Made by a program: the position numbers and the translations under genes. The notes under the pieces are model-generated. The model did no database searches. It was not told the origin of the DNA and was given only the letters and a program-made list of their open reading frames with translations. This document shows, piece after piece, positions 40,978-47,714 of a stretch of DNA of 64,000 nucleotides (position 1 is its first letter; every line of letters starts with the position of its first letter). This DNA is from Bacteroidota bacterium (GTDB taxonomy: Bacteria > Bacteroidota > Bacteroidia > Sphingobacteriales > Sphingobacteriaceae), in contig JAEXHI010000026.1 in assembly GCA_023450085.1 (NCBI GenBank), positions 62,001-126,000 of the forward strand, given 5' to 3'.

Positions 40978-41921
40978 TGAAAAAATCCATTTTAATTTAC
41001 ATTCTTCTGGTTATCTCTGCATCAGCAATTTTCGCACAAAAACAAAAAGAGGTAATTCACTACAATATTATTTTTGCTCCCGATTTATCAAATAGATTAA
41101 ATGCAAAGATCTATCCTAAGCCTGTTAATGATGTAGATTTAGTTGAAGGGATATTCAAATTGATCTGGCCGAACATATTAAGAGCTAAAAGAAGTGAGGG
41201 GCAAAAGGATAAATATACTATTGATTTTATTAACAAGGGATTGATAAAAATATATAGTGTTAACACAAATGTGCTCACAATTGATTTTCAAAAATTTGAT
41301 AGACAAAATGATAGGATCAATTACATCATGGGGAGAAACGGTGCTAAATGTACTTTAGAAAATGATGTAGAAAAATTAATTAAAGAATATAAAAACTTCA
41401 ACAATAAAGCCTCCAACTCCAGCAACGGAGCAGATATATGGACCTATTTTCAATCTGGGATTGACGAAGGAGTAATACAATCGAACATCAAAATTGGGAA
41501 TGTAAATCACGTATTCCGAAATATCTTGATATTAATTACCGACGGATATATCGAAGCTGGAATTTTTAATAAAGGTTACGATCTCAGCGAAAGCAAAATA
41601 TCCAATTTCAGAAATGCCTTCTTAAAATCAACAGAAAAAGATATGGCAACTTTCTTAACTAAGAATCAGAAATTCAAGATTAATCCTGTAAAAAATAAAT
41701 ACTTAAAAAATTTAGAAGTGATGGTAATAGAAATGTACGACAGATCCCTTTCAAAAACTGGAGCTGCGACCAAGCATCCTACCGATATGGAAATCATGAA
41801 ACTTATCTGGTCAGATTGGCTACAGAAATCAGGAGTAAAAAGATTCGAACTTAAGGCTACCGCTGCAAATAAAGATCAAGGAATAAAATCTATAATGAAC
41901 TTCATTATGAATAACAATTAA
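40977..41921 (+). CDS. Secreted vWA-like protein
   Basis: A 314-residue protein with a signal peptide (ILLVISASAIFAQ). A von Willebrand A-like fold is suggested by 'YNIIFAPDLSNRL' (Asp36-x-Ser38-x-Arg40, where a full MIDAS would have Ser at 40) and by 'NILILITDGYIEAG' with Asp189 in the TDG turn. 'SSNGADIWTYFQSGIDEGVI' between them could supply the MIDAS Thr. The C-terminal part ends 'FELKATAANKDQGIKSIMNF'. vWA domains bind partner proteins, often through a metal. One-base overlap with the PLD-like gene argues that it binds that protein's periplasmic face; this is inference. Confidence 0.65.
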   Translation: MKKSILIYILLVISASAIFAQKQKEVIHYNIIFAPDLSNRLNAKIYPKPVNDVDLVEGIFKLIWPNILRAKRSEGQKDKYTIDFINKGLIKIYSVNTNVLTIDFQKFDRQNDRINYIMGRNGAKCTLENDVEKLIKEYKNFNNKASNSSNGADIWTYFQSGIDEGVIQSNIKIGNVNHVFRNILILITDGYIEAGIFNKGYDLSESKISNFRNAFLKSTEKDMATFLTKNQKFKINPVKNKYLKNLEVMVIEMYDRSLSKTGAATKHPTDMEIMKLIWSDWLQKSGVKRFELKATAANKDQGIKSIMNFIMNNN

Positions 41922-41922
41922 T

Positions 41923-42129
41923 ATGAAAATTTCAATATTCTCTCTCTTGTTGATACTTATCAACCTCCAAACCAGTCCAACCGCCTATATTTGCGACAAC
42001 GGAAAAACCAACAAATACCATCTATCTAAACAATGCCGAGGAATACGCAAATGCAATTACAAAATTGTAGAAATCAGTTTGGAAAAAGCCAAGAAAAAGG
42101 GCTATGGCCTATGCGGTTACGAATATTAG
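41923..42129 (+). CDS. Small secreted Cys/His protein, nuclease-tail-like
   Basis: A 68-residue protein with a signal peptide (ISIFSLLLILINLQTSPTA). The mature part 'YICDNGKTNKYHLSKQCRG' then 'KIVEISLEKAKKKGYGLCGY' resembles the small Cys/His module (YH...C...ISLEEAK--GY--C) often fused to the C-terminus of bacterial thermonucleases. Here it is a separate gene that overlaps the nuclease gene by 19 bases, so the two look like a split version of that fusion. It begins one base after the vWA gene's stop. It may bind zinc; the four Cys and one His are consistent but not proof. Confidence 0.65.
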   Translation: MKISIFSLLLILINLQTSPTAYICDNGKTNKYHLSKQCRGIRKCNYKIVEISLEKAKKKGYGLCGYEY

Positions 42130-42683
42130 CCACATTGGTGTTGTTAATTTATGGCAACTTTGCTTTCGGTCAGTTCAAACCAGTTCCCGCTTGGCAAAAG
42201 GCCCTTAGTAAAACCAGCTTTACCGCAAAAGTCATCCGCATTTTAGATGGCGACACCATGGAGGTGCTTTATCAAAACAAGCCTATTAAAATTAGACTGG
42301 CCCACATCGATGCTCCAGAACATAAGAAAAAACAGGCCTTTGGAATACAAGCCAAAAAAGCATTATCCGATTTATGTTTCGGACAAACCGTTACCGTTCA
42401 TAGTGAAAAGTTAGACCGCTATGGACGGTTGATTGCCGTAATTATCAATAACAAAAAACAAATTGTTAACCAAGAAATGGTCAAATTAGGAATGGCTTGG
42501 CATTTCAAGAAATATTCCAAAGATAACCAATACGCCCAGTTAGAAATACAGGCCAGAAAACAGCGAAAAGGTTTATGGCAGTTGGCCAACCCAGTTCCTC
42601 CTTGGGAATGGCGAAAAAGAAAAGCCTCACTTGGTACCAACGAGCTTCAAGGCCCTGTTCAAACTGCGCAAGGTAATCCCTAA
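42111..42683 (+). CDS. Secreted staphylococcal-nuclease-like protein
   Basis: The ATG at 42111 (190 residues) begins a signal peptide (ILATLVLLIYGNFAFG); an upstream frame reads through the previous gene. The SNase domain has 'AKVIRILDGDTMEVLY', 'IKIRLAHIDAPEHKKKQAFG' and 'SEKLDRYGRLIAVI', so the catalytic Arg, Glu and Arg of the family are present. 'GLWQLANPVPPWEWRKRK' is the usual end of the domain. The final 17 residues run over the 3' end of the opposite-strand Crp-family gene and look like read-through. It should cut DNA or RNA outside the cytoplasm. Last gene of the six-gene set. Confidence 0.88.
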   Translation: MRLRILATLVLLIYGNFAFGQFKPVPAWQKALSKTSFTAKVIRILDGDTMEVLYQNKPIKIRLAHIDAPEHKKKQAFGIQAKKALSDLCFGQTVTVHSEKLDRYGRLIAVIINNKKQIVNQEMVKLGMAWHFKKYSKDNQYAQLEIQARKQRKGLWQLANPVPPWEWRKRKASLGTNELQGPVQTAQGNP

Positions 42684-43193
42684 ATAAGCAGCCATATCAT
42701 CCTTGCTGATCTGTATATCTAGTTTTTGCTGGAGCTCTAAAAGTTTGCCTAGGCCATGGTCAACGGTATACAATTGCTGAAAAGAAGCCCTACTGCTTGT
42801 GTTTACAATCCGCTCAGCAAGCTCATGCAATAACAATTTGTTTAGCGTAAGATCTTTAGTCAACAACTCTCTAAAAACAGCTACAGGAATGGCATAAGCT
42901 TCTAACGGGGTTAATGCCGATACATTACAAAGGCAATCGGTATTCCTCAATGTTTCTATCTCACCTAAAATTTCCCCATCGCCCAAAAACTCCAAGATGT
43001 AATCCTTACCGTTTTCTTCTAAAAAATAGCATTTTGCAATCCCTACTTTTACCACCAACACTTTAAGGCAAGCCTCGCCTTGTGTAAGCAATAAATCTTC
43101 TTTATTAAAACGCTGTAAAGTAATGGATGGATAACGCCCACTTTGGTAAAGCGCATCCATGTAGGATAAAAATTCGGTGTTTGTTCTCAGCAT
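42627..43193 (-). CDS. Crp/Fnr-family transcription regulator
   Basis: The start at 43193 (188 residues) is favoured because a good promoter (43256-43286) would start transcription near 43249, downstream of the longer frame's start. The cyclic-nucleotide-binding-like domain covers 1-115 ('LLLTQGEACLKVLVVKVGIA', 'DYILEFLGDGEILGEIETL'). The C-terminal HTH is short: 'QISKDDMAAYLGITLRSLNR'. The usual Arg of cAMP-binding proteins is not evident, as is common in Bacteroidota members. It may regulate the divergent HAD hydrolase. The 3' end overlaps the nuclease gene by 57 bases on the other strand. Confidence 0.85.
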   Translation of the reverse strand: MLRTNTEFLSYMDALYQSGRYPSITLQRFNKEDLLLTQGEACLKVLVVKVGIAKCYFLEENGKDYILEFLGDGEILGEIETLRNTDCLCNVSALTPLEAYAIPVAVFRELLTKDLTLNKLLLHELAERIVNTSSRASFQQLYTVDHGLGKLLELQQKLDIQISKDDMAAYLGITLRSLNRALKLVGTK

Positions 43194-43255
43194 AACAAGG
43201 TTGGGACATTTGTCCTTTTTTGCATCAGGTATTTCCTTCACCTTTGCAACATTTA

Positions 43256-43286
43256 CAAAGATAATGTGATGGCAAAGCATCGCAAA
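43256..43286 (-). promoter_or_regulatory. Promoter of the Crp-family gene
   Basis: Minus-strand TTTG (43283-43286), a 19-base spacer and TATCTTTG (43256-43263) match the Bacteroidota consensus TTTG-N19-TAnnTTTG exactly. It also sits in the divergent region with the HAD gene. Confidence 0.65.
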
Positions 43287-43302
43287 TAAAATAATTAGCC
43301 AA

Positions 43303-43989
43303 ATGAAGAATCAAATTACCACCATTGCGTTTGACGCCGATGATACCCTTTGGGAAAATGAGCCCTATTTCAGACAGGCAGAAGAAAAATTTTCGGTACT
43401 GTTCAGCCACCTCCCAGCAGACGATGTGATCAAACAATTGTTTGATATCGAGATGAGGAACCTGAAAATGTATGGTTATGGCATCAAAGGCTTTATGTTG
43501 TGCATGGTAGAAACACTGGCCAAGCTTAGTGGAGAGCAGATTGATAAAAATTTGATTGCAAAAATATTTGAAATAGGTCATGAACTATTGCAAAAACCCA
43601 TTATCCTACTAGAAGGAATTGAAGAGACCCTACAGCACCTACATGGAAAATACAGATTGGTAATGGCTACCAAAGGCGATTTATTGGACCAAGAAAGAAA
43701 GTTAGAAAAATCTGGCTTGGCAAAATACTTTCACCATATCGAAATTATGAGCGACAAACAGCCAGCAAACTACCAAAAGTTGATACAGCATTTGGATTGC
43801 AAACCTGAAAACTTTTTGATGGTAGGCAACTCCCGAAAATCGGATATTTTGCCTGTTTTGGCCATCAATGCTTTTGCTGTAGAAGTACCTTACCACACCA
43901 CTTGGATACACGAAGTACATGAAGAGGAGATTGTACATCCTAATTTCATCAGTGTAGAAAGCATTGATCAGGTGATACCGTTGTTATAG
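43303..43989 (+). CDS. HAD-superfamily hydrolase
   Basis: A 228-residue protein with the four HAD motifs: I 'AFDADDTLWENE' (nucleophile Asp then Asp), II 'LVMATKGDLLDQE' (Thr), III Lys in 'SDKQPANYQKL', and IV 'FLMVGNSRKSDILPVL'. The helical cap between I and II ('FRQAEEKFSVLFSHL') marks a subclass I enzyme such as a phosphoglycolate-like or nucleotide phosphatase. Asn in 'VGNSRKSD' replaces the more usual Asp of motif IV. The substrate is unknown. Divergent from a Crp-family regulator 109 bases away. Confidence 0.88.
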   Translation: MKNQITTIAFDADDTLWENEPYFRQAEEKFSVLFSHLPADDVIKQLFDIEMRNLKMYGYGIKGFMLCMVETLAKLSGEQIDKNLIAKIFEIGHELLQKPIILLEGIEETLQHLHGKYRLVMATKGDLLDQERKLEKSGLAKYFHHIEIMSDKQPANYQKLIQHLDCKPENFLMVGNSRKSDILPVLAINAFAVEVPYHTTWIHEVHEEEIVHPNFISVESIDQVIPLL

Positions 43990-43995
43990 TAATTT

Positions 43996-44124
43996 GCCAC
44001 AGATATAGTCCCCCCGCCCGTTGGGCACCCCTCTGGAAGAGGGGAATTTCATAGTCCACATTCCCCTCTGCTAGAGAGGTAGTCGAAGACTGGGGTGTTC
44101 AACATTCATTTGTGAATCTGTGGC
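43996..44124. repeat. Nested palindromic element, GCCACAGAT ends
   Basis: GCCACAGAT (43996-44004) and ATCTGTGGC (44116-44124) are exact complements. Inside, CCCCTCT/AGAGGGG (44028-44044) and TTCCCCTCTGCTAGAGAGG form smaller hairpins. Could be a miniature mobile element. Confidence 0.65.
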
Positions 44125-44127
44125 TAA

Positions 44128-44200
44128 AGAGATTGCTTCGTCATTCTTCCTCGCAAAGACGATCACACCTCCGTCATTGCGAGCTTTGCAAAGCAATCTC
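44128..44200. repeat. Palindromic element, GAGATTGCTT ends
   Basis: GAGATTGCTT near 44129 and AAGCAATCTC at 44191-44200 are complements, with 'CGTCATTGCGAG' inside. It is a diverged relative of the perfect inverted repeat at 22855-22940. Confidence 0.6.
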
Positions 44201-44240
44201 ACCCATTAAAACCCTTGCCACTCGTGGTTAACAAAAAAAT

Positions 44241-44864
44241 ATGAAAAAAATCAACATAGACACATGGAAAAGAAGAGACCATTTTAAACTCTTCAGTCAG
44301 TTTGAAGAACCATTCTTTGGAGTGGTTGTAAATATAGATTGTACTAAAGCTTACGCAAATGCCAAAGCGGAGAAAAAATCGTTCTTTTTGCACTACCTGT
44401 ACAGAGCACTAAAAGCAGCAAATTCAATTGAAGAGTTTCGTTACCGCATTTTAAATAACGAGGTCATCCTTCATGACCAAATTAGTGTTTCTACCACTAT
44501 TAATCGTCCAAATGGCACTTTTGGTTTTGGTTACTTCGACTATAACAACGATGAAAGCATTTTTATTGCTGATGCTCAAAAAGCCATACAAGAAGTTCAA
44601 AACACAGAAGGATTAACTCCGTCGCAAGAAGGTGCCAGCGAAATCCATTTTTCGGCCATCCCATGGATAGATTTCACTTCATTATCGCATGCCCGCAGCT
44701 TTAGCTTCCCTGATAGTGCACCAAAAATCTCTTTTGGAAAAGTGACTGAAAAAGATGGGATCAGAACCATGCCTGTATCCATTCATTTACATCATGGCCT
44801 AGGCGATGGTTATCATGTAGGACTTTTTGTAGAGCAATTCCAAGCTTTGATGAACGAAGGTTAA
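44241..44864 (+). CDS. Chloramphenicol acetyltransferase-like protein
   Basis: A 207-residue protein with the CAT fold marks: 'RRDHFKLFSQFEEPFFGVVV' at the N-terminus, 'EEFRYRI', 'STTINRPNGTFGFGYFDYNN' and the active-site 'HLHHGLGDGYHVGLF', where His185 and Asp189 correspond to the catalytic His195 and Asp199 of CAT III. Length is close to the usual 210-220. CAT acetylates chloramphenicol with acetyl-CoA as a trimer. Many chromosomal homologs in environmental Bacteroidota have untested substrates, so resistance is not assured. It shares no clear operon; a repeat-filled gap lies upstream. Confidence 0.82.
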   Translation: MKKINIDTWKRRDHFKLFSQFEEPFFGVVVNIDCTKAYANAKAEKKSFFLHYLYRALKAANSIEEFRYRILNNEVILHDQISVSTTINRPNGTFGFGYFDYNNDESIFIADAQKAIQEVQNTEGLTPSQEGASEIHFSAIPWIDFTSLSHARSFSFPDSAPKISFGKVTEKDGIRTMPVSIHLHHGLGDGYHVGLFVEQFQALMNEG

Positions 44865-44889
44865 TCCCTGTCATCGTTTTGAAATATTA

Positions 44890-44930
44890 AATGCAACAAT
44901 ATTGCATTATTAATTTAATGCGTACTTTCG
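44890..44930 (+). promoter_or_regulatory. Promoter with overlapping operator-like inverted repeat
   Basis: TTG (44902-44904), an 18-base spacer and TACTTTCG (44923-44930) approximate the Bacteroidota promoter. AATGCAA (44890-44896) and TTGCATT (44902-44908) form a perfect 7-bp inverted repeat with a 5-base spacer across the -33 box, a good position for a repressor or activator site of the flavoprotein gene. Confidence 0.55.
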
Positions 44931-44949
44931 TTTACACAATTAAACGAAC

Positions 44950-45864
44950 ATGGAAATTTCAAAAACATACGATGTCATCATTATAGGCGGCAGCTATGCA
45001 GGCCTATCAGCGGCAATGGCCTTGGGCCGAGCCGTTAGAACCTTATTGGTGTTGGACAATGGTAAACCTTGCAATGCCCAAACACCCCATTCACATAACT
45101 TCCTCACTCAAGACGGAAAAACACCAAAAGAGATTGCGACAGTTGCCAAGGAACAGGTAAGTAAATATGAAACCATCACTTTTGTTGATGATACTGCCAT
45201 AGCAGCTGCCAAAACAGGCAATGGCTTTCAGATCAGCACTGCCAAGGGTGATGTTTTTAAAACCAAAAAAATCATCTTTGCCAGCGGCGTTAAAGATGAA
45301 CTTCCAAACATTGAAGGTTTTGCTGAGTGTTGGGGAATTTCGGTCATCCACTGCCCTTATTGCCATGGCTACGAAGTACGCAACCGAACCACTGGAATTT
45401 TTGCCAACGGCGATATTGCCTACGAATTTACCAAGTTGATTTGGAACTGGAGCAAAGACCTGACCTTATTTACCAACGGAAAATCTACCCTCAGCCCTGA
45501 ACAAACCAAAGAACTTCAATCAAAACAGATTAACATCGTCGAAAAAGAAATCGTTAAGGTTTCTCATCAAAATGGACAGCTTGAACATCTGGTATTTAGC
45601 GACGGTACTACTCAACGTTTAGATGCCTTATACGCCAAACTGGGTTTTAAGCAAAACACCGACCTTCCTGTTCATTTAGGTTGTGCACTATCTGAAAGTG
45701 GCTACATTAACGTAGATGCGATGCAGAAAACCACTGTCGATGGTGTATTTGCATGTGGTGACAATACCAACATGATGCGCTCTGTAGCCAATGCTGTTTA
45801 TAGCGGTAACATGGCGGGAGCTATTGCTAGTAAAGAATTAATCGCTGAAGAATTTAGTGTTTAA
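44950..45864 (+). CDS. Thioredoxin-reductase-like FAD/NAD(P) oxidoreductase
   Basis: A 304-residue flavoprotein. 'DVIIIGGSYAGLSAAMALGR' is the FAD motif, Cys135-x-x-Cys138 in 'VIHCPYCHGYEV' is the redox disulfide, and 'GVFACGDNTNMMRSVANAVY' is the C-terminal FAD motif. The 'CPYCHGYE' form is typical of a TrxR-like group lacking a clear thioredoxin partner, so the electron acceptor is unknown. The NADP region near 'RTTGIFANGDIAYEFTKLI' deviates from the standard GxGxxA. Cytoplasmic. It has its own promoter with an operator-like repeat. Confidence 0.85.
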   Translation: MEISKTYDVIIIGGSYAGLSAAMALGRAVRTLLVLDNGKPCNAQTPHSHNFLTQDGKTPKEIATVAKEQVSKYETITFVDDTAIAAAKTGNGFQISTAKGDVFKTKKIIFASGVKDELPNIEGFAECWGISVIHCPYCHGYEVRNRTTGIFANGDIAYEFTKLIWNWSKDLTLFTNGKSTLSPEQTKELQSKQINIVEKEIVKVSHQNGQLEHLVFSDGTTQRLDALYAKLGFKQNTDLPVHLGCALSESGYINVDAMQKTTVDGVFACGDNTNMMRSVANAVYSGNMAGAIASKELIAEEFSV

Positions 45865-45919
45865 GCGATTAAAATGTGATGAATTGCTCCGACAATGTAC
45901 CCTTTATCGGAGCAATCTA

Positions 45920-46411
45920 TCAACACTCGCTGGACGGCTTTATATTTTCTGATAAGGCCTGTGCCATTTTCATTACCTTTCTACGATGCAATTTCTGTGC
46001 TACATCAATAGAATGCGATTGATGAATATTACTTTCGTTTTTGGCCAACTTAGCTAAGGTTGCATAAAATTTGTGGAACTGGTCCAATTCCTGTTCCGTT
46101 AAATCTTCAATATCCACCATTCTATTACTGGCTTTCTCATGCGCAGCAATCAATTCGTTCAATTTAAGCTGTATGGCCTTGCTATCTTTGTTCTGTGCCT
46201 TTTGAATCAAAAAAACCATCAAAAAGGTGATGATCGTTGTTCCCGTATTAATCACCAATTGCCAAGTTTCCGAATAATTGAAAATAGGGCCTGATACCGC
46301 CCAAGCCACTACAATAATTACTGCTGAAATAAATGCCGGTGAACTTCCCGTAAACTTAGTAGCGGCATTTGAAAAACGCTCAAACAATCCAATTTTATTT
46401 TCTCTGCTCAT
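45920..46411 (-). CDS. Low-affinity iron permease-family membrane protein
   Basis: A 163-residue protein starting 'GLFERFSNAATKFTGSSPAF', followed by two membrane helices ('FISAVIIVVAWAVSGPIF' and 'LVINTGTTIITFLMVFLIQ') and 'KAQNKDSKAIQLKLNELIAA', all standard for PF04120-type proteins. The C-terminal half is a charged helical tail with 'RMVDIEDLTEQELDQFHKFY'. The family is named after yeast Fet4, but bacterial members are short and their transport role is untested. Inner membrane. No operon partner; it faces a convergent flavoprotein gene. Confidence 0.85.
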   Translation of the reverse strand: MSRENKIGLFERFSNAATKFTGSSPAFISAVIIVVAWAVSGPIFNYSETWQLVINTGTTIITFLMVFLIQKAQNKDSKAIQLKLNELIAAHEKASNRMVDIEDLTEQELDQFHKFYATLAKLAKNESNIHQSHSIDVAQKLHRRKVMKMAQALSENIKPSSEC

Positions 46412-46534
46412 ATGAATATCTTGTTATAACATTCAATTTAGTATTTTATAATCAAATCTACGCCATTTAATACTAGCCGTATTTTACTACACTTTTTGAT
46501 GTTTCACTTCTAAATCACCTAGGTTGGTTGGAAT

Positions 46535-47503
46535 CTATAGGCTCACTATTGAAGATATACTGGATGTACTAGTAAAAAACAGCACCATATTCAGAAAAAT
46601 AGATAAAAAACGCCATCTTTTTACCAGTACATCTATCATAGAAAGCTTTCCTACTTTATTAAAAGTATGAGTTGCTAGCAGTTTTCTTTCCCAATCCGGA
46701 GTGATGTGATTTACCTGTTCCTCTATATATTCATTTTCATTTAAGGTGATGATTTTATTGACACACATTGCCCAACCATACCTTTCAGAACAATCTTGTG
46801 ATGGTCTGTATAAAACACCCTCATCCTCAAAAATATTGCCCGCTGGCCTAGCGCTATTTATATTGCTCACTACAGGATTAGCGGGATGAGCCACCCAATT
46901 ATTGGATAGCAAATCTTCGCTATAAAATATATGCAAGTCTTTATTCGTTGTAATACCCTCTTTAGGTTCTATCATGGTAAACATCCAATATTTGCCATGA
47001 TAGAATTTAATAGTTGAGTCTGCTGCAATGACATTTTCCATTAAAGTTTTACAGTAACTCCACTTCAACGGAAACTCTTCACATTGATAAAGATCTATCG
47101 TTTTATTTGCTGTACTTTCAGGGATCATGTAATAGGTATCCTTTAGTTTAAACACAAAAGGATAGGATAAATGGTAGGGCTTTTCTAAAATTTTTCGGCT
47201 GTTTAGCGGTCCACTTATCTCTTCATTAAGTTCAATTACCGCAATGTAACCTTTACTTTCCCTATATTTCAACTCCTCTACAAAAACATAGTATGAGCCA
47301 TTTTCCTCCACAATAAAAGGATCTGCCCAAAACCTATCTTTTTGAGGGACAATTTTCTGATAGGTATCAAATTGATCATCAAATCCAATTTTAGTATTTC
47401 TATTGAACTTATATCGTAACTGCCATTGCTCAATGAACAACAACTCATAAACGATTTTCTTTAAATAAGTTAAAACCCTATTATAGGCAGATAGGATAAG
47501 CAT
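46535..47503 (-). CDS. Glucosamine inositolphosphorylceramide transferase-like protein
   Basis: A 322-residue protein. 'QKDRFWADPFIVEENGSYYV', 'HLSYPFVFKLKDTYYMIPES', 'IAADSTIKFYHGKYWMFTMI' and 'NSARPAGNIFEDEGVLYRPS' are blade-like repeats with the DPF, PFVF and RPAG marks seen in the N-terminal propeller of plant GINT1-type proteins and in bacterial glycan-synthesis loci. There is no signal peptide. The C-terminal 'RRFLSIF'-like basic and hydrophobic stretch may touch the membrane. The closest bacterial relatives often lie in polysaccharide clusters; this one stands alone. The reaction is unknown. Confidence 0.7.
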   Translation of the reverse strand: MLILSAYNRVLTYLKKIVYELLFIEQWQLRYKFNRNTKIGFDDQFDTYQKIVPQKDRFWADPFIVEENGSYYVFVEELKYRESKGYIAVIELNEEISGPLNSRKILEKPYHLSYPFVFKLKDTYYMIPESTANKTIDLYQCEEFPLKWSYCKTLMENVIAADSTIKFYHGKYWMFTMIEPKEGITTNKDLHIFYSEDLLSNNWVAHPANPVVSNINSARPAGNIFEDEGVLYRPSQDCSERYGWAMCVNKIITLNENEYIEEQVNHITPDWERKLLATHTFNKVGKLSMIDVLVKRWRFLSIFLNMVLFFTSTSSISSIVSL

Positions 47504-47670
47504 AAATCAATATTAGTGATCATTAAAAATTAGCGAGGTTAATGAAGATGAAGCAAGCTAATTTCAATTTATGCGCTAACGCAGGTAAATGGGCGAATAT
47601 TGTACATCGGTTACAAGGTATAAAAACCCCTTAATAGAAAACAAGTATAGCACCATTTATTCAAAATAAA

Positions 47671-47697
47671 AAACGCCGCATTTTAGGTGCGGCGTTT
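47671..47697 (-). terminator. Rho-independent terminator of the FBP aldolase gene
   Basis: A perfect 10-bp stem (AAACGCCGCA and complement) around TTTTAGG, with a T-run on the minus strand. Confidence 0.9.
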
Positions 47698-47714
47698 CGT
47701 TATTTTCTATTGAA

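Noticed and set aside
35542..42683. Prophage or integrative element carrying the nuclease module
   Set aside because: No integrase, transposase, tRNA attachment site, relaxase or phage structural gene was found at either side.
44241..44864. Acquired antibiotic-resistance cassette
   Set aside because: Codon use looks like the neighbours and there is no integron, insertion sequence or plasmid marker; a chromosomal CAT-like gene is the simpler reading.
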